In this document: positions 36,163 to 48,600 of the stretch, piece after piece | How the letters are laid out: each line of letters begins with the position of its first letter | How positions within the stretch are numbered: position 1 is the first letter of the stretch | Source of the DNA: Trochalopteron elliotii | Taxonomy: Eukaryota; Chordata; Aves; Passeriformes; Leiothrichidae | Direction of reading: 5' to 3' | DNA: 64,000 nucleotides | Assembly: GCA_024734555.1 (NCBI GenBank) | Contig: JANPWX010020150.1 | Span: 2,701,809-2,765,808 of the forward strand | Translations under genes and position numbers: made by a program | Notes under the pieces: generated by a model | The model's input: the letters and a program-made list of their open reading frames with translations, nothing else | The model's database searches: none | What the model was told of the DNA's origin: nothing

Positions 36163-38726
36163 GGTTAATTGCTAGTTAATGTACTGGTAAAACCTCCTGC
36201 AGTAGCTTTGTGTTTTGTGGTTACTTTTCTTCCCTTTTTTTTTCCAAAATCTTTTTTGAACCTGATTGAAATTCTGTCAGTTGTGTTGTTCTGAGGGATC
36301 ACCCATCCCTTCTCATCTGTGAATATTTTATAATCAGTTTTCTATTAAAAACATTGCAATTCATTGGCCATCAATTCTCTTAGGCATTTGTGATTTTTTA
36401 AAATTGTTTCTATACATTTCATTTTACATAAATAAATAAATAGTGTTTCACTATTAGAAACCAAACTTCCTGAACCTTTAGGCACACATTAAGCAATTTA
36501 TCTGGTACATAGTCTAATAACTGAGAACTCGTTAATACTTTGTGAATAGAACACTCCACCAGCCTTAAGATTTCATTAAAAAATTGTCCAGCAACTAATC
36601 ACATGGAATCTGTTGTTTTCATCTATAGCAATCTTCTTCTTCCTTTAGTGCTCTGAAAAAAAACAAACTATAAAGCCTTATTCTACCTTTTCTTTTCTGG
36701 TTATTTCTTTTTTCATTGCATTTGTATTTGTTATGTTTATATTTATTATTATTTTCTGGTGTCCATGGTCTATAAATAATAGCAAAGAAGATTTTCTTTT
36801 TTGCTAGATGCAACATGTGTAGAGATTAAAAATACAAACTAACAAAATCCTCACAAACCCACAGAAAAACCAACAAACAAAACCAGAACGATAAATACAT
36901 CCATTCTCTTTTGATTCAAAGTTTATTTACAGTTTCTGTTGGTGGGGGTGGGGGAAGATAAAAGATCTGCTGCTCCGAACAACCCAGTTAAAGCTGCTTC
37001 TATACTGAAACGCCCTAAGGCTGTCAAAAAGGACCTTGACTGGCGTCTGGAATGAGCCATTATCCTGGCAATGGTTTGGCATATCCCAGGATGGTATGTA
37101 TTAGCATATCCCTGGATATTAGAAGTTATCATATGCCTTAGTAACACAACTTGCAGATTTTGGATTGTGTTCATGAGAACAGATTTTTCCAACAAGTAAC
37201 TTGCCAAAGGCTTGATATAAAAAATACTTATGCCTAATGTCTGTCATTCCATCTATGCCAGTTCATTCTTCCTGGGCTGGACTGGATCCACCCTGGCACC
37301 TGAAATGGAGTAAACAATGTCACTAGCTATTGAAGACTTTGATGTGACCTGTGTTATTTTTACAGACATTTGCCATAAGGATAGTGACTTTATGGCACAT
37401 TATGGCTGACTAGTGGTCTGAGATTGTCTTATATTTTTATGGACCTCCTCATCTCAAAAAGACGTCAAAATACTGTATAATTTGTATTCATCAAGAAATT
37501 GTCATCTCTGTGAAAGAACACAGCTGCTGGTAAGTCTTCATTTGATCAATGGATACCTGCATCCTGAATATTTAAAGCGTATATTCATATGCTCTAGAAC
37601 ATTTACAGTCGTACACATAGCTGGGGAGTAAGCACCTTTTTGACATTTCAAATCATACCAGAGTAATAAATTTTCAAACCAAATAAATTCTGTGTAGACA
37701 GTGAGAAATTTTGTCTTTGTGGGAGAGGACTGGATTCATGAAGAGGCAGACAGGGAGATTTACTTATTTTAGAGATTTTCAAATTATTTTTGTGGTGTAC
37801 AGCAAACTTTTAATTATTTATGTGCCTCAGAATGGGACACCTTGTGGTTTCTATCTGCTCACCCCAATTATAAAAGGTATTTGTATAGATCTTATTTTTC
37901 TTCTGGATCTCTTTGGTAATCTGAATACAGAAAATAGATCTCATAAAGACAAAAAAAAACAACACTTGCCTTTTTGTATTATGTTGATTTGTAGAAAATT
38001 AAGGGTATTTTTCATGAAATAAAGTGTAGCTCTACCTTAAGAGAGGATCACAATTATCTCCCAAATAAGATTCATTCTATTTTCTTCTGGTCCTTTATTA
38101 CAGAATCAGTAAAAATAGATGAACGGTACATCTTTCTGCTACTAATTCAGGCTAGTATAATTTAGGGAACATGAGCAAAACTCTATCATCTCCAGAACTC
38201 AAGAATGATCATGTATATTTTGAAAGGGAAATATAATTAAAGTGGTGCAAAATCACATTGTTTTATCAGTGTGACTTTAGCAGAGCCAGGACTTTACCAA
38301 TAGTAAGTAATAATAGCACAGATTAGATCATTGTTCAAACAGAAATCCCATGTATGCTTGCTGATTCCTTAGAGATTAGTTATTCATAATCTCTTGACTC
38401 TGTTTCAATAAGGTTGGGGGTTTAGCTCAATATTTTTCCAGCTGCAGAAAGAAATTTTATAAACAATATCTGATTGCTGCAAGAGAGTACGTGTTTTTCA
38501 CCTACATGATTTCCTTCTCCTTTCTAAAAAGCCTTTCATCTCAGTGCTTTCCAGAAAAAACAACAAAACAATGTAAATGCAAGACTTATTTTGATTTCCC
38601 ATAAAGAAGCCTGTCTTTTTACAGAGAATCTATGAAATCAAATGTGCATAATGCAGCCTTTGTTTTTTTTTTTCCCTCATATTCCTTGGCTATTTCATCT
38701 GAAAGTTCTATTACTATTATCTTGAG

Positions 38727-38793
38727 AATATTTATTTATAATAAATAAGTAAATGAATAATAAATAAATTCGTATTTATTTACAATAAATATT
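38727..38793. repeat. AT-rich inverted repeat
   Basis: AATATTTATT at 38727-38736 is matched by AATAAATATT at 38784-38793. Between them are further TTTATTTA and AATAAATAAG-type segments that can pair. It could form a cruciform, or it may simply be degenerate (AAAT)n sequence. Confidence 0.8.
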
Positions 38794-41002
38794 TAGACTG
38801 TTTTACTTTGTTTACAGATGTTATACATCTACCTTATCCATTATACTTGTTCTCTTAAGATATCTGATGTTTTAAGTAGTGAATGATATTACGAAGTTTG
38901 TTACCTTTACCATCTTTTTCACTTGAGTATTTCTCTTAAGCTTGTGGGAAACTGAGTCAAAAGCCTTCTGTGATTAAAGTGGTGGTGTTGAAGTCAATAA
39001 TAGTATTTGTACTGATTTCATTGAAAACATGATCTTATCCCATTGCTTGTGTGTTTGCAGTTGATAGAAAATCTTTGGGAACAGATTCTCAATGAGCATA
39101 CAATGGGGTTACACCACCAAAATACAAAATAAACAGACCTCTGTGGATTTACATCTTCTGGGGTTTTAAGGAAAATGCTCTACATTTCTACAAATGTGTA
39201 GAAATGCTGATGTCTGGGGGAAGAAAAACTTCCAACAACTTCAGCTGAGATAGATTGTTGTAGTAGGATGAGGATGTGAAGTTGTAGTGGCTTATCTTCC
39301 CAGAGCCTTGAAATTTAACCTGCTCTGCAAAGTTGCATTTTTGCTGTTTGGTACAATGTTGAGCAGGATCACACACCATAAATGCCCACAAAACCTTCAG
39401 CAAATCCAGGCTACAGAGGTAGAAACTGAGCTGCAAGTAATAGTCACAGATATTTCACAAATCACAGATGACACTTTCCATTAAGTTAGATCCTCTTCAG
39501 TTACTATTATTTTTCAGACTTCCGTAGTTTAGGTGGAGTCTATCCATGCCAGATAGCTGTCTCAGGATTACAGTGATTTTTTTAAATTAGGGGAGTAATT
39601 TTCTAAAACTTACTGACTTGTTTACCCTAACTGAGTCTTATTATTTCTTTATGTATTTTCATCAAGGAATGTTTTCCATATAATAAATGAGGTCATTGTT
39701 CTGAACAACTGAGATGCTATTCCCAATTCCCTCTCCCATTTGATACCAAACAACTTCAATTAAAATGTTAGAATATGGAAATAGTTCCTTGATGAAAGAC
39801 ACTCCAAAAAATGGCGTTTATTTCATATAAAACCATCTAAAAGTTTTATAAGGAGCCTAGATGACTAATTTTCATTAAACATCTAATTTAACTTTTAGGA
39901 GGCTCTAGCTTGAAAAGGAAAATGTCTGTGTTATCATGACCCTACTAAAAGTTTTAAACAGTTCCCTGAAATATTATTGAAATAATGAATCTTTTGACCC
40001 TACTTCTGAATGGAAAACACAAGAAACATACATAATATTGCATATTTACTTACATCACACTCATCTGCTTGAAAACACCTGACTCATCTTGGCAGGAATG
40101 ATGAAACTCCTCATTAAGCTGTTAAAAAAGAAGGGAGAGGGAGGGAGAGAACTCTAATTAAGCAGCTTGATAAAAATTCTGACCCATAATAGATTGAATA
40201 GGCTTTTTGTTCAGCAATAATTCCTGGTACTAAGTGAGTCCACTGGGAGCAGGTATATCTGATACTGCAGGTTGATAAATAAATGTATTTATTATTTGAA
40301 AAAGCTTCAGGAGGAAGCTTGCTTCTTTTATTTTCATTTTATTATTACAGACTTCAGATTACACTTCAAATTTTGCCATATGGGAAAAAAAAACACACTG
40401 AAATTTGTGGTTCTGTAAATTCTTTGATAAGATGACTGATACATGCTTTTGAAGGGGAAAATTTCTCTTTTTTTAAAATATAGTTTTTGGTAATACATTT
40501 TAACTTTTTCTTCTCAAAGGAAAAATATCCCTTACTTCTTAAAAAGGATTGCCCACACAAAATAGCTGAGGATTTCACTGCTGGAGTGCAAGTCTTGGTC
40601 ACTTAAACCACATATTTGAGAGTAATGCCATTACCTGTTACAACTTGGATTGTTTACTATCAACCAGAAAAAAACCAGTTCCATACTTCCCAGATAGTCA
40701 TCCTAAAAAATCATTGGAGGACTGGTGCTTTGATACAAACTTTATCTAGGATATGCTTCTGCAAATCTGTATTTAAGGTATTTAAGACTTTTTCCAAAAG
40801 CAGGACAAAGGAAAGTGGTCTTCCAAAATCTGGAGTAACTAGTGGGTTTCTGATTTATTTATTTATTTATTTTAATCTGGCTGGGTTTTGTTTGTTTAGG
40901 AGGGGGGAGGGGGCAGGGGTGTGTTTGTTTTCTTTTTTCTGGCAGTACTTGCTCAAGAAAAGCTTTTACAGGTGACATTGTTGACAAATGTCACCATTCA
41001 AT

Positions 41003-41165
41003 GGGAGCAGCTGAAGGAGTTGAAGGTAATTAGCCTGGATCATTCTTGGAGTCACCATGCCTGAAAACATCTTTTGGTGGTGATTTTGCTGATGTTGGCT
41101 TAAATGGTTGGACTCAGTGATCTTGGTGGTTTTTTCTAGCCTTAATGATTCTGTAACTCTGTGTC
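41003..41165 (+). mobile_element. CR1 LINE 3' end with internal deletion
   Basis: The tail is clear: 'TTAAATGGTTGGACTCAGTG', 'ATCTTGGTGG', 'TAGCCTTAATGATTCTGTAA'. Upstream, 'GCAGCTGAAGGAGTTGAAGG' and 'TTCTTGGAGTCACCATGCCT' resemble two CR1 blocks that normally lie a few hundred bp apart, so the body is shortened. This tail type matches the copies at 43203-43922 and 45385-45660. Confidence 0.8.
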
Positions 41166-43202
41166 TGTCCTCACAGAACAGAGTTTCTTCTTTTGTTCTT
41201 CCCAGTTGAGATATAACGACCTTCAGGCTGGTGGGATGAAAAATGCACAAGGCTATATACCTGCTCTGAATTCTTTCTGTGATTAAATTGTTTGCTTCCC
41301 TGCCTCTCATTGATGCTCTACTGCAGTGGATATAATTTTCCCAGCATGAAATCTTACAGAAAATATGCACAACAGCAAAAACTTTGTTTGGCTTCCAGTG
41401 AAAGTAAGAATTCCCAAACTTTCACCAGAAAGAAAACATTAAAAAAATAAATAAATATATTTTTACACATGTATATATAAATATAGAAATTCACATTTGA
41501 AATTACTCTGTAACCCTCTGCACCATTCACTTATGTCCACCTCCATCATAATAACACACTGAAGTTGAACCTTAATCATGAACTGAACAGCATGAGTTCA
41601 ACCACTGGCAAAGGGAGTTATCAGGGGTTATTTTACATCACAACACTGTGGCATACATCCAGCTATACATTTCCCCTCCAAAACTGTAAATTAACTCATT
41701 GATAAATTAAAAAAAAAGGTGCTGATGTCTGGTGTCATGGGGCTTTGGCAGATAACTGGGAGGCCTTTTATATTCTAGCCCAGTGCTCCTACTTTCAATT
41801 AAAAATTAAAAGCTTGCTCAAACTGAGAGGATGATATTTCAACCAGGTTGCTTCACTTGAAGTTGGTTTCTGAGAAGAGTCTCAGTTGCCTTAAAGCCTC
41901 AGGGCACCTTTCTTTGAGGATCATTGGTTGATTTACACAAAACAGTTCATTGCTACAAATGAAAAATCCAAAGAGTGTGTTGATTTACTCTGGGTTGTTT
42001 ACAGGAATCTTTGTTGGTTTTTTTCGGTTTTTTTTTTTTTTTGTTTTTTTTTTTTTTTAGGGCAGAAATAATCTCTGAAAAGCAAATCCTTGAACTCTGG
42101 TTTATATCTGTGAATAAGGAATAAAGAAGCTTAGCAAGTTTGCAGTTTTAAACAGGTTAGAAGGAAAAATCCACCTTTTCCACATTTCTTTCAACATTCC
42201 AACAACAACTGAGAGATTAAGTTTACTACATGACCTTTATGTTAGCTTTTTTAAAAATATGCAGAAAAATTATTTTCCTGTAATTTAGGAAATGTTTATT
42301 TATTCTGTGTAAATATTCCCCTAATGTATAGAAAAACAGAGAGCAAGAGCAATTTGCCAGTATATAAGAGCTAAAAGTGAAATCAACCATTAACAACAAT
42401 GAATCCAACCCTGAAAAAAAGTGATGGGGTGTTAGATATTTAGGGTAGGACTTATCTCAATTTTATCTGTCTCAGTGCTAGGCATCAAATTTACACTGTG
42501 ATTCCAGAATTTCTTCATAGTCAATGGAGAGAAACAGCTGCTGGAAGAGGGTGATTGATCTCCCTGCTCCCATCTTAGGTATCTTTTTGTTGATGCATTA
42601 GTTGTTCATGAATTTTGTTGTTCATCTGGAAGTGATATCCTTTCTGTATTGAGTACAGAAGGCGTCTTGATGCTCAACTTAAAATTCATGTATCACATTT
42701 AGATAGACAAAATTTAAGGGAGTGAATACCATACTGAGTGTTTGTTTTTTATTTGATATAGTGTTTAATCTAGATGTTTTTTCCTTTGTTTAAAATCATA
42801 TGTAACTTACCATTTCAAACACCAAATTAGCTGAAATCCCAGATGTGACTTTTTGAGTTTCCCCAAAACACTCCAGTATGTGTTTTGTTTAATAAAATTG
42901 GTCCATTTAATCTGTATTCTTCAAGTGTAAAAGAAGTCTTGGTTCTATGTCATAATGCAAATTTTGACTTCCTGTTATATTTCAGATTTCTTGGTTGCCA
43001 GCAATTTGATCATGAACATACACAGCTCTACCCAGTATCAAAAGGAATCTCAGAACAAAAGGATATTTCCTACTTCCACTTCTGATTTTTCATTACATCA
43101 AATGCCTGGTACAAATAGAAGATACTGGGGGTGAAATAAAGATAATGAGAGTCCCTTGATGTTGAATAAGCTAATAGGAATGCAGTCTGTGTCTCATTAA
43201 GT
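41166..43202. other. Unassigned non-coding DNA
   Basis: T-rich tract at 42014-42058. No gene or other repeat is recognised. Confidence 0.5.
42014..42058 (+). repeat. T-rich tract
   Basis: T-runs of 15 and 17 are separated by single G or CGG interruptions. Confidence 0.9.
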
Positions 43203-43922
43203 TCAGAGGAACTTGGGCAAATGGGATACATGGGCTGAGACCACTCTGTAATGTTCAACCAGGCCAAGCGCTGGATCCTGCTCTTGGGTCACAACACTCC
43301 AGCAGCTCCTGGCTGGGATAGAGTGGCTGGAAAGCCTCCCAGTGGGGAAAGGACCTGGAAATGCTGGTTGACAGCAGCTGAACAGGAGCAAAAGTGTGCC
43401 CAAGAGGCCAAGGAGGCCAATGCAATAGTCTGGCAGCAGAACCAGGGCAGCGACCATACCCCTGTCCTGCACATTGCTTAGGCCTTTTTGAAATTCTGGG
43501 GTCAGTTTTGTGCCCCTTATGAGAGGAGAGACATTGAGGGGCTGGAGCATGTCCAGAGGAGGGCAGTGGAGCTGGAGAAGGGTACGGAAAATAAGTCATT
43601 ATGAGTAACAGCTGAGGGAGCTGAGGGTGTTTATTCTGGAGCAAAAGAGGCTGGTGAGAGATTGCACCCTCTCTACAACCACCTGAAAGGAGGTTTTAGC
43701 AATGTGGAAGTCAGTTTCTTCTCCAAATTAAGAAAAAAAAATAAAAAGGGGGAAATGGCCTCAACCTGCGCCAAATTTTAGATTGAAGTTGAGGAAAATC
43801 TATTCATGGAGAGGGTTATTAAGCTTTGGAGCAGACTGCACAGGAAAGTGGTGATCTCAATGGACTCAATGGTCTTAAAGCTTTCTTCCAACCTAAAAAA
43901 ATTCTATGATTCAATTATTCTA
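43203..43922 (+). mobile_element. CR1 LINE, late ORF2 plus 3' end
   Basis: This is the longest CR1 3' fragment here (about 720 bp). Blocks in order: 'TAATGTTCAACCAGGCCAAG', 'GGATCCTGCTCTTGGGTCAC', 'GGACCTGGAAATGCTGGTTG', 'GCCCAAGAGGCCAAGGAGGC', 'CAGTTTTGTGCCCCTTATGA', 'GACATTGAGGGGCTGGAGCA', 'TGTCCAGAGGAGGGCAGTGG', 'GAGCTGAGGGTGTTTATTCT', 'CTCTCTACAACCACCTGAAA', 'GAAATGGCCTCAACCTGCGC', and a tail with 'CTTCCAACC' and 'TTCTATGATTCAATTATTCT'. The ORF2 frame is broken by indels, and part of the usual sequence before the tail is missing. The minus-strand frames of 115 and 129 codons here are antisense shadows. Confidence 0.93.
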
Positions 43923-45384
43923 AGTATGATTCAAACACCTTTTTAGAATCTGGAACACTTTTTACAAGCCCTGATTTCATCAACCATCTTCAAAAATATA
44001 TTGTCAGTGATTGCTAGATGCTAAATACTAGCTATAGGGTCTAGAGTATTGAAAAAAAAAGGAAAATAAACACAAAAAATGGACAATAAGTGGCAACCAT
44101 TATGCCAAGATTTTTATGCCTTAAATATTAAGTGCAAAAACAAGCTGAGGAAATAAAGTATTGTAATTCATGCTAAAAAACAACAACTACATATTGGAGC
44201 ATCATTTTATCCACTTGTGTTTTGTGATGTGTATCTTGGAACATACTGCTTCTGATAATTTTGGTCTTTCTTCATTTTCCTCTGGAGCATTTGGAGCTAA
44301 CACAGGCTGATGAAGGAACCAGATGGATGAGCCATGATATCCTTCAGTGTAACTTCAAATTTCCAGAACATTTTCAGAACACTTTTCATACTACAACAGA
44401 GAATCTGCACTCAAAAACCTGAATAGCAACTAAAAAAACCAAACCAACCAACCAAACGAAAAAAAAAAACACCCCAAAAACTTGTTGCATTTCACAAGAA
44501 GATATTTAGTATTTAGAAATCCTATAGGCTAATAAAAATATATTGTAAGACCAGTTATAGATGCCAATACAGGCAAACATTGAAGATTCCCTACTCCATA
44601 ATTATAGTAAAAAACATTTGTTACACATTTGAAGAATTGATGATGTCAGGAAGAAGCATAGAACTACAAACACATTAGTTGTTCATAGATTCTTGAACTC
44701 CATACCAGTCCTGCCTCTTTGTGGCAGAAATCTCATTCTTCAGTACCTCAGCACTGGGGTTTTGTGTGTGGCCAAAAGAATTTATTGCTTATGAACAGGC
44801 AGCCAAGCTAAATTATCTGTGCAACTCTATGTTAAAAACTTTCATTTCTTAATAAATATTTGAAATATTTCTATTTTTTTCATCTGCAGCTCTTTTGAGA
44901 ATTTCTAAGACATTTATCTACAAGCCTACTCTTGTTTTTTGTTCCCTAAAATTGACATGTCCTCACACTAACCAAGAAAACAATACAAACACAACAAAAA
45001 TAACTCAGCAATGACCTCTTCTTTAGCACTATTCTTTCCTACCCCAAGGCTGTCAATTGATTTAACACTGAGAACCAAAGAAATAGCCATAAACCAAGTG
45101 CCTGTGAAGCTTTTAAGTCCAGAATAAAGTTTGATCAGTAAGGGAAAGCTTATATATTTAACTGTACATTTGGAAAAGCACATACACATAAAGAGAAGCT
45201 GATACTGAGCACATTCTGCAGTCCTTCCTTAATCTAGTGGAGAATTTTATATTATTTTTGGCCATACCATGAATAAGGTGTCAAATGCCTGAACTGTCAC
45301 AACAGATATCACATGCTGATGACAGCCAAGGTAAGAACATCAAGGAATATAAAGAATAAGAAAACAGCTTGTTGTTGGTCCTAT
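43923..45384. other. Unassigned non-coding DNA
   Basis: Short A-rich runs with CCAA units lie at about 44430-44480. Nothing else is recognised. Confidence 0.5.
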
Positions 45385-45660
45385 ATTTGTCAGGACAGAG
45401 GAGATGGCCACAAGTTGCACAATGGAGGTTTAGATTGGATGTTGTGGAAAATTATTTTCACTGAAAGGATGTTCAGACATTGGAACAAGCTGCCTGAAGA
45501 AGTGGTGGAATAACCACCACTGAATTTCTGAAAGTGGGCAAGGTGTGGATGTGGGATTTGAGGACATGAGTTAGTGGGGAACACAGAGGTGCTGATTTAA
45601 TGGTTGAACTCAGTGACCTTAGAGGTCTTTCCTTACCTAAACAACTCTATGATTCTGTAT
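45385..45660 (+). mobile_element. CR1 LINE 3' end
   Basis: 'GAGATGGCCACAAGTTGCAC', 'AATGGAGGTTTAGATTGGAT', 'TTTTCACTGAAAGGATGTTC', 'AGACATTGGAACAAGCTGCC', 'TGAAGAAGTGGTGGAATAAC', 'AATGGTTGAACTCAGTGACC', 'TTAGAGGTCTTTCCTTACCT', and the tail 'AACTCTATGATTCTGTA'. It has the same tail type as the copy 1.5 kb upstream (43203-43922) but is clearly a separate insertion. Confidence 0.93.
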
Positions 45661-48600
45661 TTTCCAGAAAGGATGAGGCTGCTCTATTGCTGTTTCTGAC
45701 TTCAGCAGACCTCCTTGCACATTTTTCCTGAAAGTTAGAATTTTAAACCCCACAACCATCTGTAATGTCTGAAGGTGTAGCCCTGGAAAATAACCCACTA
45801 TACAGCAACTTTCAAGCCACATGTAACTCTTTTGCATTAGTTTGACAATCCATGATGTAAAGCAGGTACAAAGCAATCTGCTGTTTTCAGTCAAGTAATT
45901 TTTTTTCTACTTCACCTAAAATTTGTGGAATGGTGCCTCAGAAAGCAATCTGCTGGTCTTCATGGTTTGTTTAGTTGTCACCCACAGCCAGCATTTAAAT
46001 ACATGAAAAACAGGATCCTGTCCTCCCTAACAGAATCACTTAAACATACACCTCCAGTCATTCCCACTAAGGCAATGGGGGTGAAATTTCCGTAAACAAT
46101 CTGCCCTGACATTGTTGTGGTCCCTTCTGTGTCAGCAACATTGAATGCTCTTAGGTAAAATCTTTGTTTGATAGCATTGTACAGGAATCACACAGAATTC
46201 TGTTAAGGTTTTATGACTTGTCAACTTGTTCTTTCAATTTGTGGTTCTTGTTAAAAGTCTGTATCCTCTCCAAACTACAGCTGCCTAAACTTTTTCACAT
46301 GGGAATTAGGGAAGGATCTTTCTGCAGATACATATTTTTTCTTGAAATTTTTTGCTACCTTTTCCTTTTTCAGACCCTTCAGAGCAATATTGCCTTATTC
46401 CTTCATCTGGGTATTGATATATAGGCAGCTAAAGTGTTCATACAGATGTGGAGACGGGCTTGAAGCAGGGGAAAATGCAGAAATTGTTTGCCTTTTTGTG
46501 TACATGTTCTTGGCTATTCCACCATATTCTATTTCTGCACAGAAGAATATGCCACAGCACTGCTTTTCTGAGGATTCTCACATTTCACTATGTCCAGAAG
46601 GAGATTCTAGGCTACAAGGAGCAATCCTGGCGGGTACAAAGTATCTTTCAGAGGTATAAGAAATCCTCCTCTCCTTGTGACTTGTTTCCAGCAAACAACT
46701 TACAGAACTGAGTCTGGAACTCTCAGGCAACCAACAAGAGCTGGGAAATTAAAACAGATTACCAGGTGACAGCCCAGGATTGCCACCCACCACCGGGTGT
46801 TTTTCTTATTTGAGAGGAGAAATGGGTTACAGTTGAAAGGAGATAAAGAAAATAGTGAGAAATAGAGTTATCTGAAATTTGAAATAATGAAGGTCTCATC
46901 ATATTTCTGCACCCTCAAGGAAAAAGCTGTTCAGATTTAAGAGTTTTCTTCAATCTAGGACAGAGATAAGCTCTTAACCTCTCAGGAAAACCTTTCCCCT
47001 AACCCTCTAGAGCCCCCAAACAAACATAGATGGACTTTTCAGTTCCCTCAAATCAGATCTACCTTCACTTTTGCATTATTTGTTAAGATGAATAGGGCTG
47101 CCTGGAGGTGCTGCGGCAGTGGTGAGGCAACGCATTTGTCAAGCAGCAGATCTTGAGCTCCAAGCCTACCTGGATGGACGAGAACAATTGTAGCTGTTGC
47201 TTAACATATCTATTATGGTAGTGCCTAAATGGCTTGGACAGCCTGGGACTCTACCAAGGTCACTGTTGCACAGACTAAAGCACAAATAATAGTCCAACTG
47301 ATATACAATCTGTAACACTAAGCTAAATCAGAGGGATAAGAAATTATGACTTATGAGGTAGCATTAAACTGTGTGGTATCCAGCTGAGTGACTCTTATCA
47401 TGAAACCTTGGCCCTGCTAAATACACTGGGGGAGTAAAAGCTGCACCCATGAAGTCTGGATAATATCTTTCCACTTAATGAGTCTGCCATCCAAACTAAC
47501 TATATAAGGTCATCTAACATCACCAGCATTAATGATGAAATCTGCCATAACAGCTGCAATTCCTCAGTCATCATATAAATGCACAGCAAACTTTGTGTTG
47601 TGAGTCTACTGAGCTTAGCACAGTAGGGTGCTGCTGCATACAGGGACAGCTGACAACAGTATTATTGGCAATTAGTTATTCTGTAGTGGCTGAAATAATT
47701 TCCTTATCTTATGTAAGATCATAACCACGTTACTCTTGGAAGGGTGGAAGCAGGAGATAACACAGACATTGTTTTAGGACATGCAATTTTAAATTATAGA
47801 TGAAATACCCTGCTTGATTCAGCTGACATTCAGCCAAAATCCATGAGCTCACATTCTTCCATAATAACTATAGTTACCACTGCTAGAACATAATTCAAAT
47901 CATTCAGTATGCAGCCCTAATAATAAACCTATATGACTAGGGGCTGCTTCTTCAACATTATTTCCACCTAATTTATAATCAAGATGTTCAATTAATAATT
48001 TCGGCATTTTACGCAGTGTTAAGTCAGCTGAAAAGCATGTGATTTTTTCCATTTTTCATTTTTCAGAATGCTGAGGAATGCATAATAACCTAACAGAACA
48101 AGAGTGCCAGGAAAGCAACAATTATTAACAGACTAATGGGAAAAATAAAAGGTTCAAAAAGAAAAGCTGGAAAGATGATTGAGTTTCATAGAAAATGTAA
48201 ATGCACTAAACAGTTCCAGAATAAAAGCAGCAAAGTCTACAATGCACTTCCATGGATATTACAGCCTCCTTGTGAATGACAGGTGAGATTAGAATTTTCT
48301 TGGTGGGTAGTGCACACACACTGCTCCCACATTCACCTACTTTGTGCCTGTGTGACTGCACCCAAGTTGTTATAGGGGATCCTGAGCCATGAGGGATAAT
48401 CTGGTTAGGGCAAACCACTTCTGCTTTTCTGGGAGTGGTGTATCCTTTAGGGTGCTGTGCATTTACTTACCAAACAAGTGTTGTGCTGATTCGGATATGA
48501 CCCAGTTAGATTGGGCTGTCTTCTAGTTTGTCTCCTTGGTGGCATCGTGAACGGGCTATGAAGGCACTGATGACAGGAGGAAAGAGAAATATTGGAATCT

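Larger units (their letters stand above)
35501..41002. other. Unassigned AT-rich non-coding DNA
   Basis: No gene is recognised in 5.5 kb. AT-palindromic zones lie at 36129-36162 and 38727-38793. An ATTT run lies at about 40854-40873 and a G-rich patch (AGGGGGGAGGGGGCAGGGG) at about 40900-40919. Confidence 0.5.

Noticed and set aside
40966..41370. 134-codon minus-strand open frame
   Set aside because: Runs antisense through a CR1 3' end.
43203..43644. Minus-strand open frames of 115 and 129 codons
   Set aside because: Antisense shadows of a CR1 fragment.
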